From Siphonodentalium dalli (taxonomy: Eukaryota; Mollusca; Scaphopoda; Gadilida; Siphonodentaliidae), in the NCBI GenBank assembly GCA_032622095.1, contig CP136064.1, forward strand, positions 186,418,209-186,482,208: a stretch of 64,000 nucleotides of DNA. Direction: 5' to 3'. The first letter of the stretch is position 1; each line of letters starts with the position of its first letter. The position numbers and the translations under genes are program-made. A model generated the notes under the pieces. That model had not been told where the DNA came from. It saw only the letters and a program-made list of their open reading frames with translations, and ran no database searches. This document shows, piece by piece, positions 27,901 to 36,080 of this stretch.

Positions 27901-28550
27901 GCGGATGTGGGTAGTGGATGGGACAGAATGTGTAAAATATAGCGGGACGAAAACGGCGCTTAAGATACACCTTTTGCAGAAAAAAATCTACGTGTAGACA
28001 AGTATAGCAAATATCCAGCGAAATATTTCATTGCAGTGAAAGGTTATTAGTATTATTAGCACTATGATTAGTATAAACTCCAAATTGATTTTATTGCATT
28101 TCAGCGGATCCAATATCCTTTTCTGTTTTGACTATTTGGCAAATATAACTGCTTAGAATAATTAGTAAGTGTATTAGACCAGCAGACCCAGATGCTACAA
28201 GGGATCTTCATTTCAAGATTTGCGTCAAAATGTTGGCTTACGTTTTTAATTACACGAAGAAGTAATCGACTGGACAATAGACAACATATTTATAAACATG
28301 GTTTCCAGTTATTATTTTGTTATGTAGCTATTATTCTCAGCCTAATGTTTCGTTGTTCATGAAAATTCTCAAACGCAGGAAATTATTCTATTCTAAATGG
28401 AAAAAATATGAATCTGGAAACTCGACAATGAGTGATTACGTGATTGGTTTACGGTTAACATGAACGCTATTATAGGTCCTTTTAAACTTTTCAGTTGTGA
28501 AGCATGTTAATTATCAGACAGACAATTTTAGCAGATTTAACACTCACCAT
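8707..28550 (-). CDS. Calmodulin-like four-EF-hand protein, gene 2 (complete)
   Basis: Five coding exons on the minus strand: 28550-28548 (ATG), 27801-27771, 13403-13260, 12038-11793 and 8741-8707 (stop TGA 8709-8707). All junctions are GT/AG and in phase, giving 152 residues. The protein starts [17 protein letters not shown], close to calmodulin. The loops are 21-32 [12 protein letters not shown], 57-68 [12 protein letters not shown], 95-106 [12 protein letters not shown] and 131-142 [12 protein letters not shown]. Loop 3 is unusual: Met at 4 and Thr at 5 replace the normal Gly and Asp/Asn, so Ca2+ binding there may be weak. The linker has one extra codon and the tail reads [11 protein letters not shown]. 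The start is supported by ATG directly before gtgagt, the calmodulin pattern. Predicted role is a Ca2+ sensor acting on target peptides. The 14.4 kb intron 2 is full of transposons and satellite. Confidence 0.93.
8742..9805. other. Gene 2 intron 4, 3' part
   Basis: AT-rich intron sequence with no recognisable gene. It includes a short (AT)n run near 8858 and a small inverted pair around 8878-8990 (GATCGATTTGGGTCATTGG against its near complement). Confidence 0.4.
9806..9903 (+). repeat. 18-bp minisatellite (TACGGACCC)
   Basis: About five units of GGCTTATACGGACCCTGG, each differing slightly. The 18-bp period keeps frame, so one reading frame gives a short repetitive peptide, but nothing else supports translation. 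It lies in gene 2 intron 4. Confidence 0.8.
9911..10140 (+). repeat. Tandem duplication, about 133-bp unit
   Basis: ATTTTCAAACTTATA followed by GAATTTAATATATAATTATG occurs at 9919 and again at 10052. Each is followed by TTTTCACACATATATCT and GAATTTCGGTGAT. A short extra partial unit sits between them. Confidence 0.75.
10602..11468 (+). repeat. Direct repeat pair of about 295 bp
   Basis: 10602-10900 and 11172-11468 are diverged direct copies. Shared blocks are TCTGTCGGAAATCA, GACATAGTACCAT and a compact segment TGACGTTCAACGCCCATGAC followed by GCGTCACTGTGACGT. Between them (10985-11045) is a piece related to the palindrome at 11563-11706. Confidence 0.75.
11563..11706. mobile_element. Foldback element with about 65-bp arms
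   Basis: The left arm starts GTTACAGGGCTCGTTGCATG and ends GATTAATATCGGGC (11629). The right arm is its near-perfect complement from 11644 to 11706. The 14-base centre is also symmetrical in composition. It is 86 bp from the 3' end of gene 2 exon 4, within intron 4, and has no coding capacity. Confidence 0.85.
11793..12038 (-). CDS. Gene 2 coding exon 4 (246 nt)
   Basis: The acceptor is ttctcttcacag and the donor gtaagt. It completes loop 2 and encodes the linker [12 protein letters not shown], loop 3 and most of loop 4. It is one codon longer than in genes 1 and 3, the insertion lying in the linker. Confidence 0.95.
12039..12907. other. Gene 2 intron 3, unique part
   Basis: No exon or recognised repeat apart from a small palindrome GTGCTAAATTTAGCAC at about 12826. 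The rest appears to be ordinary AT-rich intron. Confidence 0.4.
12914..13052 (+). repeat. Compound (CA)n / (CCCTCA) microsatellite
   Basis: Uninterrupted CACACA runs alternate with CCCTCACCC blocks. It sits in gene 2 intron 3, about 210 bp from exon 3. Confidence 0.95.
13260..13403 (-). CDS. Gene 2 coding exon 3 (144 nt)
   Basis: The acceptor is tgatattttag and the donor gtgagc, phase 1 at both ends. It carries [15 protein letters not shown], the EF1-EF2 connector and the first four residues of loop 2. Confidence 0.95.
13796..14345 (+). mobile_element. CACTGCCAAAAATA-terminus element, left-facing end
   Basis: TA then CACTGCCAAAAATATTTTCT opens a stretch packed with TTTCTTA/TAAGAAA motifs. 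A CTTGGGAGAATAGCTAGAAA block is present twice (13854 and 14088). The same terminus occurs inverted at 27225. It may be one end of a large element or a solo non-autonomous copy. Confidence 0.65.
14453..14944. mobile_element. TTAA-site MITE, family A copy 1
   Basis: 492 bp bounded by TTAA at 14449-14452 and 14945-14948. The termini AGGCACGGGAGGCCTT and its complement AAGGCCTCCCGTACCT are inverted. The interior has two AACGCTCTTTAT-type motifs about 45 bp apart. No transposase is present. TTAA target duplication is typical of piggyBac-type transposition. Confidence 0.88.
15618..15830. mobile_element. Foldback MITE with 105-107-bp arms (CAGTAATGC termini)
   Basis: The left arm 15618-15724 and right arm 15726-15830 are near-perfect complements around one central base. 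The left terminus is TA then CAGTAATGCCC; the right is GCATTACTG. Truncated relatives are at 8062 and 18852. The TA next to the left end and next to the 8062 copy fits Tc1/mariner-type target choice. Confidence 0.88.
16569..16690 (+). mobile_element. Solo end of AGGGGTACTGTACAC family
   Basis: TTAA then AGGGTACACTAAATCCGGCC, followed by CCATCTCC and TATACTCAACAGAATATATG, matches both termini of the complete element at 47624-48480. No second end is visible nearby. Confidence 0.7.
16691..18430. other. Gene 2 intron 2, nothing coding seen
   Basis: AT-rich intron with a poly-G run at about 18007-18020. Short reading frames show no motif and no repeat partner I could identify. Confidence 0.4.
18440..18605. 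mobile_element. Foldback element with about 80-bp arms
   Basis: GTAAAACCC at 18514-18522 pairs with GGGTTTTAC at 18526-18534 across three bases. Pairing continues outward through GGAGATGTAACCGTGAGG and its complement to ATTAACTGTCAT. Imperfect but continuous arms. Confidence 0.8.
18852..18933 (+). mobile_element. Truncated CAGTAATGC foldback copy
   Basis: TA, CAGTAATGCCCAAAGTAA, then TTTTTCAGGATTTATTCAGA and ATATGGCTTG match the left arm of the 15618-15830 element with internal divergence. Confidence 0.65.
19262..19424 (+). repeat. 26-bp minisatellite
   Basis: Six units of ACACCCCATATGCATGTTGT plus CATGTT. The fifth unit has a 7-bp insertion duplicating GCATATG. Each unit contains the palindromes CATATG and ATGCAT. 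Confidence 0.92.
19880..20762. mobile_element. G/C-tract-bounded element C, copy 1
   Basis: Nearly the same sequence as 55983-56846. The right end has CTGCAGTTTTTTTCCGCCCC. The left end has GGAAAACAACTGCGGGACAC after a C-run, where copy 2 has a G-run. The interior holds a 109-codon frame on the minus strand (20393-20064) that is also open in copy 2. No flanking duplication could be seen here. Confidence 0.8.
20064..20393 (-). CDS. Unrecognised 109-residue frame inside element C copy 1
   Basis: The frame opens [18 protein letters not shown] and closes NPYSIK. The second copy (56489-56160) is open over the same length with seven base differences, five of them amino-acid changing, so the frame shows no clear sign of selection. 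I recognise no domain, signal peptide or membrane helix. It may be a captured gene fragment carried by the element, or a chance frame. Expression is not shown. Confidence 0.25.
   Translation of the reverse strand: MTTSHYLDFEKDANEMSEIPAYNCFLMPLEEKLFNTWDSSAVKICQISDRRVEFCNRLVDTDIVDIIKRVNGVNITCTPRQWLSKIVLCGLYYSCIYDLDIKVNPYSIK
21180..21897. repeat. Degenerate tandem repeat, period about 360 bp
   Basis: Two units share GTAACCAAGGATATGTCACA / ATAACCAAGGATACGCCACA (21382 and 21740), CGTGGATAGTTTGTT-type blocks and CTTACAATTG. Divergence is substantial. A 75-codon frame at 21374-21601 lies across it and is not supported. Confidence 0.5.
21898..22306 (-). mobile_element. tRNA-derived SINE
   Basis: On minus, from 22306, the head reads GTCGGTGGCCGACAGGTAGC (box A-like) and GGGGATCGTAAC (box B-like) with tRNA spacing. 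A body follows containing GTGCACGTTAAAGAAC, a block seen in many invertebrate SINEs. The 3' end is a TAGA-type short repeat at about 21898-21918. RNA polymerase III box placement supports the call. It is locally GC-rich compared with flanking intron. Confidence 0.75.
22307..23164. other. Gene 2 intron 2, nothing recognised
   Basis: AT-rich DNA with no inverted ends, tandem period or coding signal that I can see. Confidence 0.4.
23165..23520. repeat. Degenerate GGAATAC repeats ending in poly-G
   Basis: GGAATACG / GGAATACC units recur at 23180-23240 and 23397-23490 with TAACAGAGG-type blocks. They run into G tracts at about 23500 and 23562. Probably the ends of an old G-rich-terminus element. 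Confidence 0.45.
23655..26300 (+). repeat. 384-bp satellite array, about seven units
   Basis: The anchor CAGATGGACAT (one unit has CAGATTGACAT) occurs at 24014, 24399, 24783, 25167, 25550 and 25935, giving periods of 383-385. Three central units (about 24360-25380) are nearly identical, while the outer units are clearly diverged. Each unit has about 35% GC and no long reading frame. It lies in gene 2 intron 2. Confidence 0.95.
26569..26838 (+). repeat. Tandem duplication, 129-bp unit
   Basis: ATGTAAACAAAACTGTTACA begins units at 26569 and 26698. Both continue to CAGAATATTTAATCAACAGG and TTGGACCTTTT. The same 20-base start recurs at 35973 and 36047. Confidence 0.88.
26850..27225 (-). mobile_element. 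CACTGCCAAAAATA-terminus element, right-facing end
   Basis: Ends ATTATTTTTGGCAGTG then TA, the exact inverse of the 13796 terminus. It has the same TTTCTTA/TAAGAAA-rich subterminal sequence. See the finding on the 13.4 kb spacing. Confidence 0.65.
27277..27676. mobile_element. 400-bp TIR element (TACGTTCATACACTGGCA)
   Basis: TACGTTCATACACTGGCAAG at 27277 is the exact inverse of the end at 27676. A partial relative starts at about 52609 with TTCATACACTGGCAA and follows the same interior for about 200 bp. It is non-coding and sits 95 bp from gene 2 exon 2. Confidence 0.85.
27771..27801 (-). CDS. Gene 2 coding exon 2 (31 nt)
   Basis: The acceptor tataatttcag precedes [10 protein letters not shown]; the donor is gtgagtg. 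Phase is 0 in and 1 out. This is the best match in the window to the calmodulin N-terminal LTEEQ box. Confidence 0.93.
28548..28550 (-). CDS. Gene 2 start codon exon
   Basis: Reading on minus, the start codon is followed at once by gtgagtg, a strong donor. A start exon contributing only ATG is typical of calmodulin genes. The 5' UTR continues to higher coordinates; its end is not visible. Confidence 0.85.
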
Positions 28551-29288
28551 TTCGACAGAGGCACGTGACTATTACTAGTCCGTTAATCCTAAATCATCGT
28601 TTGACGACCATAACACATGGTTCACTATCGGCGAAAACAACATGTCAATAAACATTGATACATTCTTGTATCGACGAGTAAGTCGACAATGTACTCAGCA
28701 TTAACGACTTCCAAGTCAAGATTTCCTGTTATCCAATACAGTTGTCTAGGCGTAGGCGAGTATACAAAAATACATTATCAGATCTTGCGTAAGCGACTGC
28801 AGTCTAAACAAACGAAGCACTGTGCAGTTGAGTCGAACATTAAATCGGTTTTAAGTCAAGTTTGATCAACGTTACGAAAATCGGATAGGGTTAATTTTAA
28901 ATAACCTCTCGCTCCGTTCAAATAATTCCTAACAAAACAATGATTGTCTGTGCTTTCATCGTTTGCCACACCAGAGTTGGTTTTAATAGAATTCTATTCC
29001 ATGGGTCTTTGATCAATAAAGGCACATAAGTAGTATACAGTGTATATTCGCTCGCCTTTGAAAGCTTTCTTCGATCGTTGGTGATCAATGTTCGATGCAT
29101 TGCGAGTGCATAATAGCCCCAGGGCACGAGGCGAAACGCTACATCCGGCGACGACTTCCCCTTAGCTAAGACGTTGTCTAAATATATACCATATACGGTA
29201 CACCACACATACGTTAAGGTCTATATGATATGGTGACAATAGGTGACAATAAAGAAATCTTAACCGCCGGATATGGTATAATAAGACT
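28551..29288. promoter_or_regulatory. Upstream region of gene 2
   Basis: The 5' UTR and promoter of gene 2 should lie here, reading on minus. It is richer in CG dinucleotides than its surroundings. No TATA box or transcription start could be fixed by eye. A 96-codon minus frame at 29208-28918 has no splice or domain support. Confidence 0.35.
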
Positions 29289-29292
29289 TTAA

Positions 29293-29825
29293 AGGCAATG
29301 GGCGGCGTTCGTTGCAAAAATATTCATATTTGTTAAAATCGTCATCAACGGAAGGAATATTAAAATATACATGTATATAGTTTTGCTCATATACCAAACA
29401 TAATCAGCGCGTAAATAGTATATTGTCGTCAAGACGCATGATAGTGTACGTAAACAAGAACCTGCTCGTGTTACAGAAGTTTTGCTTCTGTTTACATAAC
29501 ACAACGCAATTCTATTTGTTAATCACACACAAATGATATAAACGCTCTTTATTATTTCCATATCAGGAAAACAGTAACAAATAATGCTCTTTATGTTTAC
29601 CGTATCCGGATCTAAACAAAAGCCAGGTTCTGTAACGTTTTTTTGCTTTTGTTTACATACCAAAGGAAAAACATTTGACAACAACATACTGTTTATGCCG
29701 GGCCATATTTCTGATTGGTATAAGAACAAGGTCTGTCTATATTTTACTATTCTTTCTGTTTATGGCGGTTTTTAACGGAGCTGAATATTTTAACAGCGTA
29801 CCCACCGCCAACGCTGCCCGTATCT
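29293..29825. mobile_element. TTAA-site MITE, family A copy 2
   Basis: Bounded by TTAA at 29289-29292 and 29826-29829, with inverted termini AGGCAATGGGCGGCG and CGCTGCCCGTATCT. The interior matches the 14453 copy with diverged GCTCTTTAT motifs at about 29544 and 29585. Confidence 0.85.
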
Positions 29826-29829
29826 TTAA

Positions 29830-31618
29830 TGCTTCAATTGCAATTGCCCAAGGTTACAACTTGATAAACCAAATAATTTACATAGGCCTACGTGTTAACT
29901 AATCGCACTGTCGTGTATTCGTAGGAACGAGTTGACCCTGCACATGTATTCAAAATTAGACACACGAAAATGTGCCCAAAAGTTCTTGTCGACGTTTTGA
30001 TTTACACTAAGGTTTTACAAACGGCACACTACCCTTAAAAGGGAGAAAAAATGACACCGAAAAAACACCAACCCCTCCCATAAATTATTCGCCCATTCCA
30101 CAGTCGTAACTTTTCACCGTGTGTCCATATTTGACGTTTCTCGTTGGGAAACATGTTTGTGCACTTTTTCGAACACTTTTCATCCATGTATCATTGACCG
30201 TTGATCTGTCATGATTTTTGTATGCGATGTTAACTTGGGGTCCCAGGCCCCTAATTTGTATTTGGTGTATTATAACACCAACTGTTCTACAGTACAGAAA
30301 ACTCACGACGCAGCATGCATATTAAATGAGTAATTTACATTTGTGAATATTTATCAATGTGAAACTTGGAAAAAGTTAAACACATAGTCGGCTTCAAAAC
30401 AGGAAGTTGCATGATCTTCTTCTTTTTTGGGAAATATACACTTGAGATATTTTCTTGCGTTTTCAATTCATCATTAGTTCCAAATACTACTCCACAGTTT
30501 GTACTAAACTTTGCCGGAAACAGTTTTTCATACGTGAGTTTTTACAAAATGTTTTCTTGTCGCATATTGTCACCATATCTAATAGACCTTAAAGTACACT
30601 TGGGTCAACATTATATCTACCGTTGTTAAAATCTCAGCTGTCCTTGTTTGAAATTGTAATAAACCGGTCATTTTTCCCGACTATTAGTTGAATTTACAAG
30701 TTGAGATAACATGTTTTTGAGCAAAAAAATATTTAAACTAAGCTGTAGCTGAATTCTTATAAAAATCACAAATACACTCGTACTAATTGTTAACAAATGG
30801 ACTATTTAGTTTATTACTACAACCATATTCGTGTTTAGGAAACCAAGAAGCGTCGCCTTGAAAGAAGTGTTCCAAATTGCATGCCCAAAGGGTAGCTCTC
30901 CCTGTAAGACCAAACAGCCTGTCCTCATGGACCATGCATGAGCTCAATGTGAACATATTTGAAGGTTGAAATAGGTTCAATGTGAACATATGAACCATTT
31001 CAAACGAAATAAATCAAACATGGCGTTCTATACAAGCCCATTTTATGTCTCTGTGGGCCGCGCAATTCAACGCAATAACGTATATAAGTTCACAGTGTGC
31101 TTACATCAGAACCAAATAAGCCAAATATGAACCAATGTGAATATCTATTGTAAAATAGTTTAATAATGAACGTTTGGTCGTTGCAACCTAATTAAGATGG
31201 CTATTCCCGCAAACACCAGAGAAGCCACGAATAAACTATTTTTAAATATATTATGTTCATGAATGTTTCATTTCGGTGCTGTTTTTTCCTCAAATCACTC
31301 GGATTAGACAAACACGGTGAAAATGACAATTTCAGAAAACAACGGTACATTTTCTGAACAGCATCATTGTGCCCCAACAGCATCATAGCAATTCCCGAGG
31401 ACCCATATATATACACACAGTTTTGAGGTGCGTGATAGGTCGACATATGTACGAAATACCGACTTACATGCTCAAAAACTTGGCATAGTAATAGTAATTT
31501 CCCATTGCTTCGCACAGAAGTGAGATTTTCATTCTTTGTGTATTTCCTTATCATAATAGACTAATAATGAACGCTCTTTGTTGTCGCATTGTGATTTTTC
31601 CCTACATTCTATGACTTC
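29830..31618. other. Intergenic, nothing recognised
   Basis: AT-rich DNA. A motif TGAACGCTCTTTGTTG at about 31567 is an isolated relative of the family A/B core. A minus frame of 117 codons at 31554-31201 has no domain or splice support. Confidence 0.4.
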
Positions 31619-31684
31619 TTAATACTCCGAAGGTCCAGTTGTCCGAATATATAATACACCGAAAGCCCAATACCCCGAAGTTTA
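31619..31684 (+). repeat. ACTCCGAAGGTCC array 1
   Basis: Degenerate short units around TACTCCGAAGGTCC, ending just before a hairpin-forming GC-rich block (CGACCCCGCTCGG, 31687 to 31727). Confidence 0.7.
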
Positions 31685-32443
31685 TAACGACCCCGCTCGG
31701 CGCGCTTGTGCGCCCGAGCTCGGGTCGTGTATAGGTAACAGGCGGGCGTACTTGTGACGTCACACATAAATTACACTATACCGTGAAGGAGAAATTTTTA
31801 TTCACACAACATTTTCGTGAGAAAATCACGTGACTTCCGACAGTGGTTTCACAAAATTGCGGAATCAGATATGAAACGAATTGTCTACTTCACAACTTCT
31901 GATATGTGGCAATGGACAACTGATGTATCTATTTATTTATAAACAGTAAGTTGTTATGAATGTGTCCTACATAGGTTCATATTATATTAGATCAGTTTCA
32001 TTTGTTAACCAAATGAAGGCAGTTACGGCGTAAAGACGTCATTTGAAGCGTCATTTGTCTCTGCGGGCCAGAATCCAGACATGAAGACATGACTGAACGT
32101 GTCATGTCGTCTTCGCGGACAACTGATTTCACCTCACTATAGACTAGCCATATATTGATTAGTGTATTGATTGAGCATTTAATCCATGATCATACACATG
32201 TAATCTGAGTTAATTATAATATCACATCAAGTTTTACATTTAAATACAGCGAAGTGTTGATTTTTTCTGAAGTCAGTAGCCATAACGATGTTTATGTAAA
32301 TACTACTTCCCACTTCATATCAATGGTGTTCACATATAAAGATTTAACTATATCATAATGATCATGTAAAGCACCCGTATTCAATACAAATATAATTCTT
32401 ACTATCATGACGGGGTCGTTCTATATGTCTTGCATATTATCAT

Positions 32444-32521
32444 ATTACTCCGAAGACCTGAAACTCCGACGATCGATTACTTGATCTGAAGGTCCGATAC
32501 TCCGATTGTCCGATACTCCAA
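32444..32521 (+). repeat. ACTCCGAAGGTCC array 2
   Basis: Same orientation as array 1. It is preceded by CGGGGTCGTT at about 32411, the complement of AACGACCCCG beside array 1. Confidence 0.7.
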
Positions 32522-32995
32522 ATGTGTTCTGGGGTGACGACGGGTTTCATTGTTCTTGGGATATGTATAGATTGTGTATTGTCAGAAGAATCAAAGAGTG
32601 GATTGTGTGACGTTCTGGGATTTCCCAACATTTCAGTGAGCTTTAAATGAGCGCAAACCTATCTAGTGCAAACATTCTCACCATATGAGAGGACAAAAAA
32701 ACCAACAAGGACATTGAAGGAATTCTTTGACGTCGAAGAACAATAGAACCTTTTCCTTTTCGAAACGACAAATCTTTCGATCAATGCACAAATAGTCACT
32801 GGCAGCATCTAAATATTAAGCGCACTCGTTGACTTATTTTAACAATGCGACGTGACAAAAACAATACATTGCCAGGTTCATTATGAGACCAAGATTGTAT
32901 GAGTCGCTTCAAGGCAAATGTACAAAATAATTGCGAATTTTAAGAATGCATAAATGGTAGGCCCGTCATTAATAATCGCAGTTTCGTATTATTGT

Positions 32996-33190
32996 GCCTT
33001 CGTAGTATCGGATCTTCGGAGTATCTGGCCTTCGGAGTATGGAACCAAGCTTCGGAGAATGATATACATGGGTTCATCGGAATATTTGACCTTCGGAGTA
33101 TTGAACATTCGTAATATGGAACGTTCGTAGTATTTGGGCCTTCGTAATACAAGACCGTCGAAATATTGGACCTTCGAATTATCGGACTAT
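32996..33190 (-). repeat. ACTCCGAAGGTCC array 3, inverted
   Basis: About ten units of CCTTCGGAGTATTGGA-type sequence, the reverse complement of arrays 1 and 2. Some units are quite diverged. Confidence 0.75.
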
Positions 33191-33480
33191 ATAGGCTTAA
33201 AGTGGCGACACCCGATCGCATTGTTCTCCATTCTGCAAATCTTATTGTTTTGTTTGTTGATGTTTGTGTCCGCTCGCATTAAAGATTTAACGCGTCGCCA
33301 ATAATTCAGACTTTCCTGAGCCAATAGGCCACTTACCAGGCAAAGAATATGAAAAGAACTCTCCCATAAAAGGCGATCATTGGACTTCTGGAACACATGC
33401 GTCCGATCTAATCATTTTCTTGGGTCGAAAACGCACATAATTATGATGGTCTTATGGTGTCATATCGGATATGGCATCTT

Positions 33481-33740
33481 TAAACGGACATGGCTCATTC
33501 GAACTTCCAAATTCTGTAGATTTGAAGGAGGAATAAGATAAGTTGACAAATACACCGGCTTCATATGCGTTGAAAAATACGTGTCATGGTCGCAACCATT
33601 TTCCAGCTGTTTTAATTTTTTCGCACAGAAGTGAAACAAACTCTCTTTATTTCTGCCATATCAGGAATGGACCAACACAGAACGCCCTTTTCTGTTCCAT
33701 GTCGTGCAAATGGCTGTCTTTGTTTGGGGCTCAAAAATCG
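33481..33740 (+). repeat. Dispersed repeat B, copy 1
   Basis: Starts TAAACGGACATGGCTCATTC and carries CTCTTTATTTCTGCCATATC, AGAACGCCCTTTTCTGTTCC and GTTTGGGGCTC. It matches 60787-61045 directly and 49150-49336 inverted. Confidence 0.8.
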
Positions 33741-33830
33741 TATTAAGGTTGTATTTATCATGAATAGTATTTTGGAGCGCAAAGTGCCATGTGGCTTTAA
33801 TATGTATAAATGTATGAACCGTGGGCGGCC

Positions 33831-34015
33831 CAACTGTCAAAACATCGATGGGTCCGCGTTTCGAAATCAGCCCTGATGGTGAAGAGCTATCGACCAAATT
33901 ACATTATTCTTCGATGGCCCACGGTGGGCCATCGAAGAATAATGTAATTTGGTCGATAGCTCTTCATCATCAGGGCTGATTTCGAAACGCGGACCCATCG
34001 ATGTTTTGACAGTTG
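33831..34015. repeat. 185-bp near-perfect palindrome
   Basis: Arms 33831-33922 and 33924-34015 around one base (33923). I find a single mismatch in 92 bases (GATGGTGAAG against GATGATGAAG). Its right edge abuts LINE-derived coding sequence. Confidence 0.92.
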
Positions 34016-34327
34016 ACCACTATTTCTTTGAATGCACGCTATATGCTAGAGAAAGACTTTTGCTATACAATAGTTTGATACCATTTGATGTGAATACCAT
34101 ATCAGTCAAGACACTTTTGTTCGGCAACCAATATATAAGTCACGATATGAATACTGTAATCTTCAAATACGTGCATCGGTTAATTAAAGAAACAAAACGT
34201 TTCAATCTCGACGTCTGAGATGTGTAGAGCTAACATAAGAACGTGAAAGCGAATTAACCATATTTCGCCCTTGACGTTAAACATTTATCCAACCCAGTAA
34301 AGCTGTCAACACCATTTACATGCAATA

Positions 34328-34418
<91 letters not shown>

Positions 34419-34740
34419 CCCTCTCTATCTCTCACACACTCTTTCTCCATCATTTCTACCGTTTGCTTAATTTCACTGTTTTTTGTATCACTCTTCCTTC
34501 TCTCATACATAACATGTGAAACAATCCATCAGTTATTTCTACTGTTAGTTGTCATTGCTTGTACATAGATATATTGTTATAACATATTCCCTTGCTCTTG
34601 TCAGCGTTTAATTTGTATATATTCAGTGTTTTGACAACAGGGAGAGGATGTTACTGTAAGTGGCAGCACTTGTCATCCCATCCCTTTTGCCTGTGTGTAT
34701 GTAATACTATATGCATTGAGCAATAAAATATGTTTAAACT
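34013..34740 (+). mobile_element. Non-LTR retrotransposon (LINE) 3' end
   Basis: An open frame to TGA at 34216-34218 reads VDHYFFECTLYARERLLL, then SVKTLLFG, then FKYVHRLIKETKRF. The H...C...Y..R pattern is the C-terminal knuckle seen after the reverse transcriptase domain in many LINEs. A 3' UTR-like stretch with (CT)n(TA)n follows, then AATAAAATATGTTTAAAC near 34722. 5'-truncated as usual for LINEs, with the palindrome at its break point. Confidence 0.75.
34329..34412 (+). repeat. (CT)n(TA)n microsatellite
   Basis: About 21 CT units run directly into about 21 TA units, then CTCTCCCTCTCTATCTCTC. It lies in the LINE 3' region. Confidence 0.97.
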
Positions 34741-35496
34741 AAACTATCAATGTTTTGTTTCCGGTTATTCTAATTTGTGTATATGAGTACGCAAACGCGG
34801 GACGGTATGTGACATTGGGGGCTTGCATCGTGGGGGGGGGGTGGAGTCCCAGCTGTTGTAGTAATATTGATCTGGGGGATTCGGAGGTGTGTTCAGCAAC
34901 CACGTTGTCTCTTTTTTGGTTGCAAAATAAAGCAATAATTTAACATGTCGTCTCCGTTCGAAAGAGATTATTAAGGTGGTTTTATTATTATTAGTTCCGC
35001 ACAAAGAGCGTTCAACGCGTGAATCTCAAAACTGGAGCCAAATTAGATAAAAATGTGTGTGTTCCGTGTGACTAAGAAAACTGGTATTCGTTTCATCGTC
35101 GAGTTATATATAATCTGGTTTACAACATACAACTTTCTTCTGGGGGGGGGGGGGGGGCTTCATGTATTGCCGGATCCCCGGGTCACATGCAACTGCAGAC
35201 ATCAATACGTCACAATATGGCGTTTCGAACTTCCGGTTTGATGCTTAAAAGTTATTTATGACAATTGTCTCTCGTCTATGATGCAACCGGATAAATAAAT
35301 GGAAGTGCGCTGCATTCAGTTTGAAACCTGCATCCAAAGTAAGTAGTCGTACTGGGGTCACGTGTGTAATGGACTAATATGATTTTAACTGTTAACTTTG
35401 ATAATGAATTTGTGTACTGGTGCCTCGTGCATGATCGTTAAGTGACTTTACTAGACCGCAGAATGACATACAATCATCAAATCTTAAAGGAAACCA
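34741..35496. other. Intergenic with poly-G runs
   Basis: G-runs at about 34829-34840 and 35141-35157, each followed by GC-richer sequence. The phrase GGATCCCCGGGTCAC with TGCAACTGCAGACATCAATA at 35173 recurs at 36368, so part is a dispersed repeat. Confidence 0.5.
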
Positions 35497-35700
35497 GTAC
35501 TTTGAGTACGACAGTTCTTTGTGCATAATGCCTGGATATGTACTCCAGAGAACCTATATATAGGTACTCCAGAGTACCTAAATATTTGGCATGTACACTA
35601 GTGTACCAACAATTAGGTACTCCCCTGGGACAAAGCTCAGTACCTACGTATGTACCTATTGTTTTAAGAGTGTACTTGAGTACAACAGCAACACAGTACA
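35497..35700. repeat. Cluster of GTAC palindromes
   Basis: About thirteen GTAC sites in roughly 200 bases, many in symmetrical settings such as GGTACTCCAGAGTACC and GTACACTAGTGTAC. A 140-codon minus frame crosses it (35899-35477) but has no coding signature. Confidence 0.75.
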
Positions 35701-35932
35701 CATAAATTGTGTAGCACAATTTGCTCAACGTACTGTATGCGAAAAGTAGCTTCCATGTAGCTATTCCACAATGTCCATGAACGTTCATCATAACTTCTGG
35801 TCCGCAGCGGTGCATGTGAATTTCAGGGACCCAAGGCACACATATAAAACATATAAAAGTCTGTAAATATATCAGCACTATAAAGAGAATATAGATCAAT
35901 AGATAAACCGTGTTCTCATATTCGTCACTGAT

Positions 35933-36080
35933 AGTTCTCCAATAACTAAATTGTGCTTGTGTAATCCATTGTTATGTAAACAAAACTGTTACAGTGATTT
36001 TTCGATAGTTCTCCAATAACTAAATTTCGCGTGTTTAAACCATTGTTATGTAAACAAAACTGTTACATTGATTTTTCAAC
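35933..36080 (+). repeat. Tandem duplication, 74-bp unit
   Basis: Two units start AGTTCTCCAATAACTAAATT at 35933 and 36007. Each contains TTATGTAAACAAAACTGTTA, shared with the tandem at 26569. Confidence 0.88.

Noticed and set aside
35477-35899. 140-codon minus reading frame
   Set aside because: It runs through the GTAC palindrome cluster, has no domain, and its residue composition reflects repeats.
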